A stretch of 64,000 bases of DNA, taken from Candidatus Roseilinea sp. (GTDB taxonomy: Bacteria > Chloroflexota > Anaerolineae > J036 > Brachytrichaceae). Shown here piece after piece: positions 17,380-26,502 of this stretch. Position 1 is the first letter of the stretch, and the number at the start of each line of letters is the position of its first letter. Made by a program: the position numbers and the translations under genes. The notes under the pieces were generated by a model. The model was not told where the DNA came from. It ran no database searches and saw only the letters and a list, made by a program, of their open reading frames with translations. The stretch covers positions 1,922,001 to 1,986,000 of the forward strand of contig AP024676.1 of the NCBI GenBank assembly GCA_025998955.1, given 5' to 3'.

Positions 17380-18139
17380 TCAATCTTTCTTGACCTGCAA
17401 GTTGCACCACTGCTCCAGCGTTGTCAATGGCGCACCAAGCAGAGCGTTGGCTTCGGCCGGGTTGCCTTCATCGCTCACTCTTTCAAAGTAGCGGAAGAAA
17501 GGCAAGACATCCGAAGGTTCTTTCTGTCCCGCAAATCGCGCGATCAACGTTGCCATACCTCCTCAGTGCTTCAAGCGTTGTGTATCGCACTGGGCCCTGG
17601 ATGTATAAGTCTTTGTTGATGGCTTGCGGATTGGCATACGCTCCAGACACCATCGCAGCGTAGTCTCGCGCAGCAACCCAATGCCATGGATGTGGTTGCT
17701 TGCCGATGACGCTGGCTCGCTTGCCGCGCACATATTTGGGCAAAGATTCCATAAAGTGGGGCGGTTTGAAGGTGATGTAGGGTATGCCGGAAGCGCGAAT
17801 CGCCGCTTCGGCCTGAAACTTAGCGCGCGTGCTGGCATACCAGCAGTTCGCTTCGTTGACGGTCGCACCCGAGATATAGGTGATGCGTTGGAGACCTGCC
17901 GAAGCTGCCGCCCGAACAACGTTCTCTACGCCACGCCGTTCCAAATCGGGGTCCAGTCCACCTCTGAGATTGATGTGAACGCCCCAGCAGCCGTTCAACG
18001 CTGCGGCCAACGACGGCCGATTCTCAACATCTCCGGCGACGATCTCGTATTCGGCGCCGAACCTGACACAAGCTTAGCTCCCATTGCGCGCCAGTATGCG
18101 CACCGAATAGCCATCCGCGATTGATTGTGTATTCGACAT
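17380..18139 (-). pseudogene. NmrA-type NAD(P)-binding protein, three lesions
   Basis: Begins at ATG 18139 with a very good AAGGAGG ribosome site, but the glycine-rich nucleotide loop that should follow MSNT is missing (it goes straight to ADGYSVRILARNG). A TAA at 18074-18076 then interrupts the frame. After it, the family sequence continues: FGAEYEIVAGDVENRPSLAA, GLQRITYISGATVNEANCWY and ITFKPPHFMESLPKYV. A frameshift near 17545 follows, beyond which LIARFAGQKEPSDVLPFFRY and the natural end (TGA 17380-17382) are in another frame. Three independent defects make this a true pseudogene. Confidence 0.85.
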
Positions 18140-18238
18140 GTCTGACTTCCTCCTTGAGATGAAGGGTTTATTCGATAAGAACTATGCACCCTCACACCGC
18201 CTGAGAGTCAAGAGGAAATCGGCATGGCGATGAACAAC

Positions 18239-19285
18239 TTACGGCGGTTCCACCTCGATATCATCCATGGAATCGCCTTCGAAGTGGGTCAACAACACAT
18301 CGGCTTGCAGGCCGCGTTCGCGAAGGTGACGCGCCAGCGAGGCTGTGTAGCCGTGCGTCAACAGCACGCGCTCGGCGCCGGTGGCCGCAATCGTGCGCAT
18401 CAGCTCGTCCCAGTCGGCATGATCGGAGAGGACAAACCCGCGATCCACAGCGCGGCGCCGGCGCACACCGCGAATCTGCATCCAGCCGCTGGCCATGGCT
18501 GTGGAGACATCGCCCAACTTGCGCAGCCATGGCGTGCCGTTGGCCGATGGCGGCGCAACGACGAGCGCCCCCCGATAGCGTTTTTTGTCGGTCACCGCGC
18601 CGGCATAGTCGGTGGCCGGCAGGGCGATGCCCGAGTCGCGATAGATAGCATTCACTCGTTCCACCGCGCCATGCGTGAAGATCAGGCCGATGGATGCATC
18701 CACGCCGGCCAGCAAGCGCTGAGCCTTGCCGAGCGCATAACCGAAGAGCACACTTGCCCGCCCGCGCGCCGCGTTCTCCTGCCACCATGCGTTGATCTCG
18801 GCGAAAACCTCGCGCTGCGGTCGCCAACGATACACCGGCAACCCGAAGGTGGACTCGGTGATGAAGACGTGACAACGCAATAGCTCGAACGGCGCGCAGG
18901 TGGCGTCAGGCTCGGTCTTGTAATCCCCCGATACCACCCATACCTGGCCTTTGTGCTCGATGCGCACTTGCGCCGAACCGAGGATGTGGCCGGCGGGGTG
19001 CAGGCTCACGCGCACGCCGTTGATGCTGACCGTCTCGCCATAGGGCACAGGCTGAATTGTGCTCGGTGTTGTGCTGCCGCTCAGGCGCAAACGCACCACC
19101 GGCTCGCCTTCTGTCGCTACCAGATATGACTCACACCCCCGGCACAGATGGTCGGCATGCGCGTGGGTGATCACTGCGCGCCGCACGGGCTGCCACGGGT
19201 CCACGTAGAAATCGCCGGCTGGGCAGTAGAGTCCAGCAGGAGTGAGGCAGAGCAGGTCCGTCACGGCGATCGAGAAGTCGGGCAA
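18239..19285 (-). CDS. Ligase-associated DNA damage response exonuclease
   Basis: 348 residues. Metallo-beta-lactamase/beta-CASP fold nuclease with the HAHADHL metal motif (near residue 41), SGDYKTEPD and a late LTHGY histidine. This family normally forms one operon with the ATP-dependent ligase, Lhr-type helicase and PdeM phosphoesterase found at 7.5-12.6 kb. Here it is on the same strand and in the expected order, but about 5.7 kb of other genes lie between it and the ligase. The length is normal and no defect is seen. Confidence 0.9.
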   Translation of the reverse strand: MPDFSIAVTDLLCLTPAGLYCPAGDFYVDPWQPVRRAVITHAHADHLCRGCESYLVATEGEPVVRLRLSGSTTPSTIQPVPYGETVSINGVRVSLHPAGHILGSAQVRIEHKGQVWVVSGDYKTEPDATCAPFELLRCHVFITESTFGLPVYRWRPQREVFAEINAWWQENAARGRASVLFGYALGKAQRLLAGVDASIGLIFTHGAVERVNAIYRDSGIALPATDYAGAVTDKKRYRGALVVAPPSANGTPWLRKLGDVSTAMASGWMQIRGVRRRRAVDRGFVLSDHADWDELMRTIAATGAERVLLTHGYTASLARHLRERGLQADVLLTHFEGDSMDDIEVEPP

Positions 19286-19307
19286 GTCGGTCAGGCCGGA
19301 TTGTAGC

Positions 19308-19342
19308 CGGGGTCAGGGGCTAGGAGTCAGAGGGAAGGACAA
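19308..19342. repeat. Heptamer array upstream of lutA
   Basis: Five consecutive 7-base units (cggggtc, aggggct and relatives) between the divergent exonuclease and lutA genes. It belongs to the family of 7-base arrays in this window. Confidence 0.6.
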
Positions 19343-19386
19343 GATCGTCGAATCGGCAGCGCAGGTTCATGCTAGCATCGCCGGCA

Positions 19387-20118
19387 ATGACGAACCGCGT
19401 GGCTTTCTTCGTGACGTGCATTGTTGACACGATCTTCCCGGACATCGGCGAGGCCGCTTTCGACGTTTTAGAGCGGCAGGGCGTCAAGCTGGAATTCCCC
19501 GAAGCGCAAACGTGCTGCGGCCAACCGGCGTTCAACTCCGGCTTCACCCGCGAGGCGCGCGAGGTGGCCGAGCACTTCCTTGATGTGTTCGCCGGCTACG
19601 ACGCGATTGTCACGCCGTCGGGGTCGTGCGCGGCGATGGTGCACCACTACTACCCGGAATTGTTTCGCGGCCATCGCCGGTTCGAGGAGGCCCAGCGCAT
19701 CGCTGCGCGCACCTATGAGTTCACGCAGTACCTGGTGGATGTGCTGGGCGTGACCGACATTGGTGCGTCGCTGCCGCGCCCGACGCGGGCCGCCATTCAC
19801 GACGCTTGCCATGGTTACCGCGGTTTGGGGATCGCGCGCCAGCCGCGCGTGCTTCTGGGCAATGTGAAGAACCTGACATTGGTGGAGATGCCCGGTCATG
19901 ACCAGTGTTGTGGCTTCGGCGGGCTGTTCGCGATCAAGATGAGCGACATTAGCGGTGCCATGCTGCAGGACAAGCTCAACGCCATCAACGGCATCGGGTG
20001 TGACATCGTCATCACCGGCGACGCGAGCTGCATGATGCACATCAACGGCGGCCTCTCACGCGCCAATTCACCCCGTCGCGTGGTGCATGTGGCGGAAGTG
20101 CTGGCGGAGAAGATTTGA
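19387..20118 (+). CDS. lutA: Lactate utilisation Fe-S protein LutA-like
   Basis: 243 residues from the ATG at 19387 (MTNRVAFFVTCIVDTIFP). Two cysteine-rich CCG-type segments (AQTCCGQP and HDQCCGFGG, with HDACHG between) match LutA/YkgE, the subunit thought to oxidise L-lactate with LutB and LutC. It is first of a lutA-lutB-lutC run. The TGA stop lies inside a heptamer array, so the last residues (AEKI) are partly repeat-encoded. No strong ribosome site is visible. Confidence 0.9.
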   Translation: MTNRVAFFVTCIVDTIFPDIGEAAFDVLERQGVKLEFPEAQTCCGQPAFNSGFTREAREVAEHFLDVFAGYDAIVTPSGSCAAMVHHYYPELFRGHRRFEEAQRIAARTYEFTQYLVDVLGVTDIGASLPRPTRAAIHDACHGYRGLGIARQPRVLLGNVKNLTLVEMPGHDQCCGFGGLFAIKMSDISGAMLQDKLNAINGIGCDIVITGDASCMMHINGGLSRANSPRRVVHVAEVLAEKI

Positions 20119-20165
20119 GATTTGAGATTTGAGATTTGAGGTGTGAGGTGTGAAGTGTGAAGTGT
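20110..20165. repeat. Heptamer array at the lutA stop
   Basis: Eight units of 7 bases: gagattt three times, gaggtgt twice and gaagtgt twice after a partial first unit. The lutA stop codon is within the first full unit boundary. Together with the array at 20353-20394, which has the opposite orientation, it brackets a small gene remnant. Confidence 0.8.
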
Positions 20166-20272
20166 GAGTGGTATGGATTGGAGAGGTGTACATGGAGTGA
20201 AACGAGGTGAGCCACGTCTGCTTACACGGTTAACTGGAGGCAGCCCTAGACGTCCCGGAGGAGGAACCACCG

Positions 20273-20371
20273 ATGGCCGAGAGCGTTATCCAACAGAAGA
20301 GCTTTAATCTTGTGCGCATTCTCACCGCCATCGTCAAAACGACAGGCCAGGACAAATCAACTCAAAACTAA
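20273..20371 (+). pseudogene. Short ORF resembling the head of a four-helix-bundle protein
   Basis: 32 codons behind a strong GGAGGAGG ribosome site. The start MAESVIQQKSFNLVRILTAI resembles the first helix of the four-helix-bundle (23S rRNA intervening sequence-type) proteins, which normally are about 120 residues. It stops inside the heptamer array on its right. Most likely a truncated copy; translation of a small peptide is possible. Confidence 0.4.
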
Positions 20372-20394
20372 GAACTCAAAACTCAACACTGATT
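20353..20394. repeat. Heptamer array upstream of lutB
   Basis: Six 7-base units (actcaaa, actaaga, actcaac and relatives) ending directly at the lutB start codon. Read on the minus strand the units become tttgagt, close to the tttgaga of the array at 20110-20165, so the two arrays are inverted relative to each other. Confidence 0.75.
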
Positions 20395-20395
20395 C

Positions 20396-21808
20396 ATGAA
20401 ATTCAAGCCAAAAGATTTCTCCCGCTCCGTCACTATCGCTCTCAACGACATCCAACTGCAAACCGCGCTCGATCGCGGCACGACGCGCGGGGTGAATGCG
20501 CGCATCGCGGCGATGGCTGAAACCACCGACGCAAACGCGCTGCGCCACCAAGCGCGCTTGGCCCGCGAGCATGCCTTGAACCACTTGCCCGATCTGCTCG
20601 AGCAGCTCGAACGCAACGTGACCGTCAACGGCGGGCACGTGCTTTGGGCACGCGATGCCGCCGAGCTGAACCAAATCATCCTCGACCTGTGCCGCAAGCA
20701 CAACGTCCGGCGCGTGACCAAGGGCAAGAGCATGGTCACCGAGGAGAGCGAGCTGAACCACGCGCTGGAAGCAAAGGGCATCGAGGTGGTGGAGAGCGAT
20801 TTGGGCGAATACATCATTCAGCTTGCCGACGAGACGCCTAGCCACATCGTCTTCCCCATGCTGCACAAGACCAAGGAAGCTACCGCACAACTGCTCCACG
20901 ACAAACTCGGCATGCCGATGACCGACAAGCCGGAGGACATGACGCGCTTCGTGCGCCGGGTGATGCGCCAAAAGTATCTGGAAGCCGACATGGGGATCAG
21001 CGGCGTCAACTTCGCCATCGCCGAGACCGGTACGATCGCCACGGTCGAGAACGAGGGCAACAATCGGCTCTCCACCAGCACGCCGCGCGTGTATGTCGCC
21101 GTGATGGGCATCGAGAAGGTGATCGCGACGTGGGAGGACTACGTGGTGTTGGTGCAGTTGCTCAGCCGCAGCGCCACCGGCCAGCGCCTGAGCGTCTATA
21201 ACAACCTGATGAGCGGGCCGAGGCGCGAAGGCGAACCCGACGGGCCGGAGCATTTCTACCTCGTCATCATGGACAACGGCCGGTCGCGAATCCTGGGCAC
21301 GGAGTATGCCGAGAGCCTGGCGTGCATCCGCTGCGGCGCGTGCTTGAACGCCTGCCCGGTGTATCAGAACATCGGCGGTCACGCCTATGGCTGGGTGTAT
21401 CCGGGGCCGATCGGCTCGATCGTCTCGCCGTTGCTGCTCGGCCCGATCAATGCGCCAAAGCTGCCGTATGCCAGCAGCCTATGCGGCGCATGCCAAGCAG
21501 CTTGTCCGGTCGAGATCGCCATCCCCGACATGCTGCTGAAGCTGCGGCGCGACCTGGTGCAGGTCGGCGACCCGACAGCCGGCTGGCGCATTGGCATGCG
21601 GCTTTGGGCGATCGCGTTCAAGTCGCCGGCACTCTATCGGCTGGGTGGTGAGCTGGCCGGCCTGGCAACTCGCTTGCTGGCCGGTCGCAGCGGCAAGATC
21701 AGCTCGCTGCCGCCGCCGTTTAACGCCTGGACGAAGCAGCGCGACTTTCCGGCATTCGCACGTCAGTCTTTCCGCGAGCGGATGAGGCGACGCAGGGACA
21801 ATGACTAG
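20396..21808 (+). CDS. lutB: Lactate utilisation protein LutB
   Basis: 470 residues. An N-terminal LUD domain is followed by two 4Fe-4S binding motifs (CIRCGACLNACPVY and CGACQAACPVEI). With LutA and LutC it forms the iron-sulphur lactate oxidation complex in the cytoplasm. The ATG directly follows a heptamer array, leaving no recognisable ribosome site, which may lower its translation. Separated from lutA by 277 bases holding two arrays and a gene remnant. Confidence 0.92.
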   Translation: MKFKPKDFSRSVTIALNDIQLQTALDRGTTRGVNARIAAMAETTDANALRHQARLAREHALNHLPDLLEQLERNVTVNGGHVLWARDAAELNQIILDLCRKHNVRRVTKGKSMVTEESELNHALEAKGIEVVESDLGEYIIQLADETPSHIVFPMLHKTKEATAQLLHDKLGMPMTDKPEDMTRFVRRVMRQKYLEADMGISGVNFAIAETGTIATVENEGNNRLSTSTPRVYVAVMGIEKVIATWEDYVVLVQLLSRSATGQRLSVYNNLMSGPRREGEPDGPEHFYLVIMDNGRSRILGTEYAESLACIRCGACLNACPVYQNIGGHAYGWVYPGPIGSIVSPLLLGPINAPKLPYASSLCGACQAACPVEIAIPDMLLKLRRDLVQVGDPTAGWRIGMRLWAIAFKSPALYRLGGELAGLATRLLAGRSGKISSLPPPFNAWTKQRDFPAFARQSFRERMRRRRDND

Positions 21809-21954
21809 GGTTATCAACATCCCTTCGGGGTCTTTCGATCGTCTCAGCTCCTGCGAAACCTGGCGCCGCGAAGTACCGCCGCCGTTCGTGCCGTAAACAG
21901 CCGCGCCCGTTCGGTGTTGCCCTGACGCAAGCAGCGAGCACGTAAAATACCGAC

Positions 21955-22626
21955 ATGCCATCTGCCCGCGACGACATTCTCGCGCGGCTGCGCGCTGCAC
22001 CTCAGCCCTTCCTCAACACCCGGGCGCCCGAGGCACGCCTTCCCGTCACCCGGCTGACGCCCGACGAAGACCTGAAAGCGCGCTTCATCGCCGAAGTCGA
22101 GCGCGTCAAAGGCGTCGTGCACGCGGCGCCGGACGAGGCAGCCGCTCGGCATACGCTGCGCGAACTGCTGGCCGGCCACAACGCTCGGCGCGTCACGATG
22201 TGGGACGAAGCGCACATCCCGCTGCCCGGCATCGCGGCGCTGCTCCAAGCGTTAGGGATCGCGCGCGTCCAGGGCGACAACGCCGAAGTGGCTACGGCCG
22301 ACGTCGGCATCACCGGCTGCGATTGGGCCATCGCGGCGACCGGCACGCTGGTGCTGTCGTCCGGCCCGGGCAAGCCGCGCATGGCATCGCTGTTGCCGCC
22401 GGTGCACATCGCTGTCATCACCACCGATCAGCTCGTGCCACGCTTGGAGGACTACATCGCCGCGCAACGCGCCCAGCGGCTCGGTGTTTTTCGCCGCAGC
22501 AGCAACGTCACACTCATCACCGGATGCAGCCGCACCAGCGATATCGAGATGCACCCGGTCTTTGGCGTGCATGGTCCGTTAGAGCTGCATATCATCTTGA
22601 TCGAAAATTTGTCGGAGAGGCGTTGA
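21955..22626 (+). CDS. lutC: Lactate utilisation protein LutC
   Basis: 223 residues with the LUD domain: EVATADVGITGCDWAIAATG, then SLLPPVHIAVITTDQLVPRL. Third member of the lactate utilisation complex. It lies 146 bases after lutB and only 4 bases before the flavin monooxygenase gene, so the monooxygenase and the following dehydrogenase may be co-transcribed with lut. Confidence 0.9.
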   Translation: MPSARDDILARLRAAPQPFLNTRAPEARLPVTRLTPDEDLKARFIAEVERVKGVVHAAPDEAAARHTLRELLAGHNARRVTMWDEAHIPLPGIAALLQALGIARVQGDNAEVATADVGITGCDWAIAATGTLVLSSGPGKPRMASLLPPVHIAVITTDQLVPRLEDYIAAQRAQRLGVFRRSSNVTLITGCSRTSDIEMHPVFGVHGPLELHIILIENLSERR

Positions 22627-22630
22627 CAAG

Positions 22631-23938
22631 ATGGACTACGCACATCGGTATTGCATCGTCGGCGCCGGCACCTCGGGCTTGGCCGCCGCCAAAAACCTCA
22701 AACAAAACGGCATCCCTTGCGACGTGTTCGAGAAGCTCGACGACGTGGGCGGCAACTGGTACTACGGCAAGCCCGGCAGCAGCGTTTACAAATCCACTCA
22801 CTTGATCTCGTCCAAGCCCGGCACGGAATACACCGACTTCCCGATGCCGAAGGAGTATCCCGACTACCCCAGCCACTGGCAGGCGCACGAATACATCAAG
22901 AGCTACGCGCGGCACTTCGGCCTATACGACCTGATCACATTCAACACCGGCGTCGAGCGCATCGCGCCCACCGACGAGAACGCCACCTGCCCGCTGTGGG
23001 AGGTGACGCTGAGCACCGGCGAGACGCGGCGCTACGGGGGTGTGATCATCTGCAACGGCCACAACTGGGATCCGAAGTGGCCCGACTATCCCGGCAAATT
23101 CAATGGCCTGGTGCTGCACTCGTGCCAATACAAAACGCCCGACGTGCTCATAGATAAGCGCGTGCTCGTCGTCGGCGCCGGCAACAGCGGCTGCGACATC
23201 GCCGTGGAGAGCGCGCAGAACGCCAAGGTCACCTTCCACTCCACGCGGCGTGGCTATTACTACAACCCCAAATACACCTTCGGCAAGCCCTCGGATCAGG
23301 TGAACGAATTCCTGCTCCGGCTGCGCGTGCCGCTCACGCTGCAACGCTGGCTGTACTCGATCATCCTCAAGCTGCTCATCGGCCTGCCACAAGACTACGG
23401 GTTGCCCAAGCCCGATCACAAATTCTTCGAGACGCACCCCATCGTCAACCAGTTGATCCTCTACTACGTCGGCCAGGGAGACATCAAGGTCAAGCCGGAC
23501 GTGGCCGAGCTGCGCGGCGACCGCGTGCTATTCAAAGACGGCAGCGAAGAGCAGATTGACGTGATCATCTACGCCACCGGCTTCAATATCACCTTCCCCT
23601 TCATCGAGAAACGCTACTTGAATTGGAAGGACGGCAAGCCGGTGCTGTATTGGCACGTCTTCCATCCACACTACGACAACTTGTTCGTCATCGGCCTGAT
23701 CCAGCCGGACAGCGGGCAGTGGGGCCTCGTGGACTACCAAGCGCAGGCCGTGGCGAAGTTCATCTGCGCACAGAAGAACAACCCGGCCAAAGCGGAGATG
23801 ATGCGCCGGCTGAAGGCCACCGCCGAGCAACCGCGCAATCGCGGCATCAAATACAAGGATTCCACGCGACACTACGTAGAAGTGGAACATTTCAGTTACC
23901 GCGAACACCTTAAGAAGTTGATCAAGAAGATGGCGTAA
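22631..23938 (+). CDS. Flavin-containing monooxygenase
   Basis: 435 residues. FAD-binding GAGTSG near the N-terminus, the family signature FNGLVLHSCQY around residue 157, and NADPH-binding GAGNSG about residue 179; ATGF near residue 318. These enzymes oxygenate nitrogen or sulphur atoms or carry out Baeyer-Villiger reactions using NADPH and oxygen. The gene is followed after 12 bases by the ALDH16-like dehydrogenase, so the pair may act on one substrate (oxygenation, then aldehyde oxidation). The substrate is unknown. Confidence 0.88.
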   Translation: MDYAHRYCIVGAGTSGLAAAKNLKQNGIPCDVFEKLDDVGGNWYYGKPGSSVYKSTHLISSKPGTEYTDFPMPKEYPDYPSHWQAHEYIKSYARHFGLYDLITFNTGVERIAPTDENATCPLWEVTLSTGETRRYGGVIICNGHNWDPKWPDYPGKFNGLVLHSCQYKTPDVLIDKRVLVVGAGNSGCDIAVESAQNAKVTFHSTRRGYYYNPKYTFGKPSDQVNEFLLRLRVPLTLQRWLYSIILKLLIGLPQDYGLPKPDHKFFETHPIVNQLILYYVGQGDIKVKPDVAELRGDRVLFKDGSEEQIDVIIYATGFNITFPFIEKRYLNWKDGKPVLYWHVFHPHYDNLFVIGLIQPDSGQWGLVDYQAQAVAKFICAQKNNPAKAEMMRRLKATAEQPRNRGIKYKDSTRHYVEVEHFSYREHLKKLIKKMA

Positions 23939-23950
23939 GGTGCGTCTGAC

Positions 23951-26359
23951 ATGATGACCCCTCAAATCGCAGAGATCTTCCAGACGATGGCCTATGGCCC
24001 GGCGCCGGAGAGCGCTCAGCCGGCGCTCGCCTGGCTGGACAAGCACGGGCGCACCTTCGGCCAATTTATCGCCGGCCGGTGGACGCAGCCCGACCCGCAG
24101 CGTCTGTTCGACAGCGTGAACCCGGCGACCGGCCGGCCTCTCGCGCGCGTCACCCAGGCGACGCAGGCAGAAGTGGACACAGCGATTGCCGCGGCGCGAG
24201 AAGCGTTCGCGTCGTGGTCGCGCACCCCTGGCCATGTGCGGGCGCGCTACCTCTACGCAATGGCGCGCCAAATCCAGAAGCATGCCCGCCTGTTCGCCGT
24301 CCTTGAATCGCTGGACAACGGCAAGCCCATCCGCGAGACGCGCGACATTGACATCCCGCTGGTTGCGCGCCACTTCTACCATCATGCCGGCTGGGCGCAG
24401 TTGATGGAGACCGAGCTGGCCGACTACGCACCGCTGGGCGTGATCGGGCAGATCATCCCGTGGAACTTCCCACTGCTCATGCTGGCGTGGAAGATCGCGC
24501 CGGCGCTGGCGATGGGCAACACCGTGGTGCTCAAACCCGCCGAGTGGACGCCGCTTACCGCGCTGCGCTTCGCCGAGGTGTGCGAAGCCATTCACCTGCC
24601 GCCCGGCGTGGTCAACATCGTCACCGGCGATGGTCAGGTGGGCGAGATGATCGTCAACCACCCCGGCGTGGACAAGATCGCCTTCACCGGCTCGACCGAA
24701 GTGGGCAAGAAGATCCGGGCTGCGACGGCCGGCAGCGGCAAGAAACTCTCGCTCGAGCTGGGCGGCAAATCGCCTTTCATCGTGTTCGACGACGCCGACC
24801 TGGACAGCGCAATCGAGGGCGTGGTGGACGCGATTTGGTTCAACCAAGGGCAGGTGTGCTGCGCCGGCTCGCGCCTACTGGTGCAAGAAGGCATCGCGCC
24901 CAGGTTCTACGACAAGCTGCGCGCGCGGATGGAGAAGCTGCGCGTCGGCGACCCGTTGGACAAGGCGATAGACATTGGGGCGATCATCGCGCCGCCGCAG
25001 TTGCAAAAGATCACGCGGCTGGTCGAACAGGGCAAGGCCGAGGGCGCAACGATTTGGCAACCGAGCTGGGCCTGTCCGACCGAGGGTTACTTTTATCCCC
25101 CCACCCTGTTCACCGACGTATCGCCTGCGGCGACCATCGCTCAGGTGGAGATCTTCGGGCCGGTGTTGGTGGCGATGACCTTTCGCACGCCGGCAGAAGC
25201 CGTGGCACTGGCCAACAACACGCGTTACGGCTTGGCCGCCAGCGTGTGGAGCGAAGACATCAACCTCGCGCTCGACGTGGCCGGCAAGATCAAGGCCGGC
25301 GTGGTTTGGATCAACTGCACCAACCTGTTCGATGCGGCGTCCGGCTTTGGCGGCTACCGCGAGAGCGGCTTTGGGCGTGAAGGCGGCAAAGAAGGGTTGT
25401 TCGAGTACGTCAAACTCAAAGAAGTGAGAATTGAGAATGCAGAATTGAGAAATCGAAAATCGCGCGCAAAGCCCTCAACTCTCCATGCTCCATGCTCCAT
25501 TCTCCATTCCCAGATTGACCGCACGCCCAAGCTCTACATCGGCGGCAAGCAGGCGCGGCCCGACTCCGGCTACAGCCGGATGGTTTACGGCGCAGATGGC
25601 AGCGCGATCGGCGAGGTGGGCGAGGGTAATCGCAAAGACATCCGCAACGCCGTGGAGGCCGCGCGCGCTGCTGTCGCGAGCTGGAGCGAACACACCGCGC
25701 ACAATCGCGCGCAGATCCTGTATTACATCGCCGAGAACCTGAGCGCACGCCAGGCAGAGTTTGCCGCGCGGTTGGTCCAGCAAACCGGCTGCGATGCGAC
25801 CGTCGCCGAGAGTGAGGTGGACGCCGCGATCGGCCGGCTGTTTACTTTCGCAGCGTGGGCAGATAAATACGACGGCGCCGTGCATCGCACGCCGTTCCGC
25901 GCCATCACCATGGCCTTCAACGAGCCGATTGGCGTGATCGGCATTGCCTGCCCAGACGAAGCGCCCCTACTGGCGCCGGTCACGCTGCTGGCCACTGCGA
26001 TCAGCATGGGCAATACGATCGTCCTCACGCCGTCGGAACGGCATCCGCTCTCGGCGACCGATCTGTATCAAGTGCTCGACACCAGCGACGTGCCCGGCGG
26101 GGTAGTCAATATCGTCACCGGCGCGCGCGACGCGCTGGCCAAAGTGTTGGCCGAACACGCCGACGTGGACGCCATGTGGTATTTCGGGAGCGCCGAAGGT
26201 AGCGCGATGGTCGAACGCGCCTCGGTGAACAACCTGAAGCGCACGTGGGTGAACCATGGCCGGCCGCGCGACTGGTTTACGCTCGGTGCCGCCGAACAAG
26301 CCGAGATGCTGCGCCAGGCAACGCAGGTGAAGAACATCTGGACGCCGTATGGGGCGTAA
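23951..26359 (+). CDS. Two-domain aldehyde dehydrogenase, ALDH16-like
   Basis: 802 residues. The N-terminus ([20 protein letters not shown]) and architecture match ALDH16: a full catalytic domain to about residue 490, with Glu269 (LELGGKS) and Cys303 (GQVCCAGSR), then a second, shortened ALDH-like domain from about 525 with no catalytic cysteine, which in ALDH16 serves structure. Between them, residues 492-521 are encoded by a heptamer repeat array of 90 bases that keeps the frame. It oxidises an aldehyde with NAD(P). It is coupled to the monooxygenase gene. Confidence 0.9.
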   Translation: MMTPQIAEIFQTMAYGPAPESAQPALAWLDKHGRTFGQFIAGRWTQPDPQRLFDSVNPATGRPLARVTQATQAEVDTAIAAAREAFASWSRTPGHVRARYLYAMARQIQKHARLFAVLESLDNGKPIRETRDIDIPLVARHFYHHAGWAQLMETELADYAPLGVIGQIIPWNFPLLMLAWKIAPALAMGNTVVLKPAEWTPLTALRFAEVCEAIHLPPGVVNIVTGDGQVGEMIVNHPGVDKIAFTGSTEVGKKIRAATAGSGKKLSLELGGKSPFIVFDDADLDSAIEGVVDAIWFNQGQVCCAGSRLLVQEGIAPRFYDKLRARMEKLRVGDPLDKAIDIGAIIAPPQLQKITRLVEQGKAEGATIWQPSWACPTEGYFYPPTLFTDVSPAATIAQVEIFGPVLVAMTFRTPAEAVALANNTRYGLAASVWSEDINLALDVAGKIKAGVVWINCTNLFDAASGFGGYRESGFGREGGKEGLFEYVKLKEVRIENAELRNRKSRAKPSTLHAPCSILHSQIDRTPKLYIGGKQARPDSGYSRMVYGADGSAIGEVGEGNRKDIRNAVEAARAAVASWSEHTAHNRAQILYYIAENLSARQAEFAARLVQQTGCDATVAESEVDAAIGRLFTFAAWADKYDGAVHRTPFRAITMAFNEPIGVIGIACPDEAPLLAPVTLLATAISMGNTIVLTPSERHPLSATDLYQVLDTSDVPGGVVNIVTGARDALAKVLAEHADVDAMWYFGSAEGSAMVERASVNNLKRTWVNHGRPRDWFTLGAAEQAEMLRQATQVKNIWTPYGA
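25424..25513. repeat. Heptamer array inside the ALDH16-like gene
   Basis: Units of 7 bases: ttgagaa-type on the left (25424-25465) and ctccatg/ctccatt-type on the right (25474-25508). The right-hand units are catggag/aatggag on the other strand, so the array changes orientation in the middle. It spans 90 bases, a multiple of three, and is translated as the linker between the two ALDH domains. Confidence 0.85.
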
Positions 26360-26370
26360 GAATTCAGGGG

Positions 26371-26426
26371 CAGGGACCGGGGATCGGGAATCAGTGGCCG
26401 AAGGTCGGGAGTCGGAAGTCGGAAGA
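26371..26426. repeat. Heptamer array after the ALDH16-like gene
   Basis: Eight consecutive 7-base units (cgggaat, cgggagt, cggaagt and relatives) in the space between the dehydrogenase stop and the HtrA-like gene. Confidence 0.8.
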
Positions 26427-26502
26427 GAGAGCAAGAACACAACGTGGCGCTAATTTCTAACCAACGCGGGCCGTCTAGGCCGGTCGCCGGTTGAGGTGAC
26501 AC

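Noticed and set aside
20110-20165. CRISPR array
   Set aside because: Units are 7 bases and contiguous, with no spacers of 30 or so bases and no cas genes.
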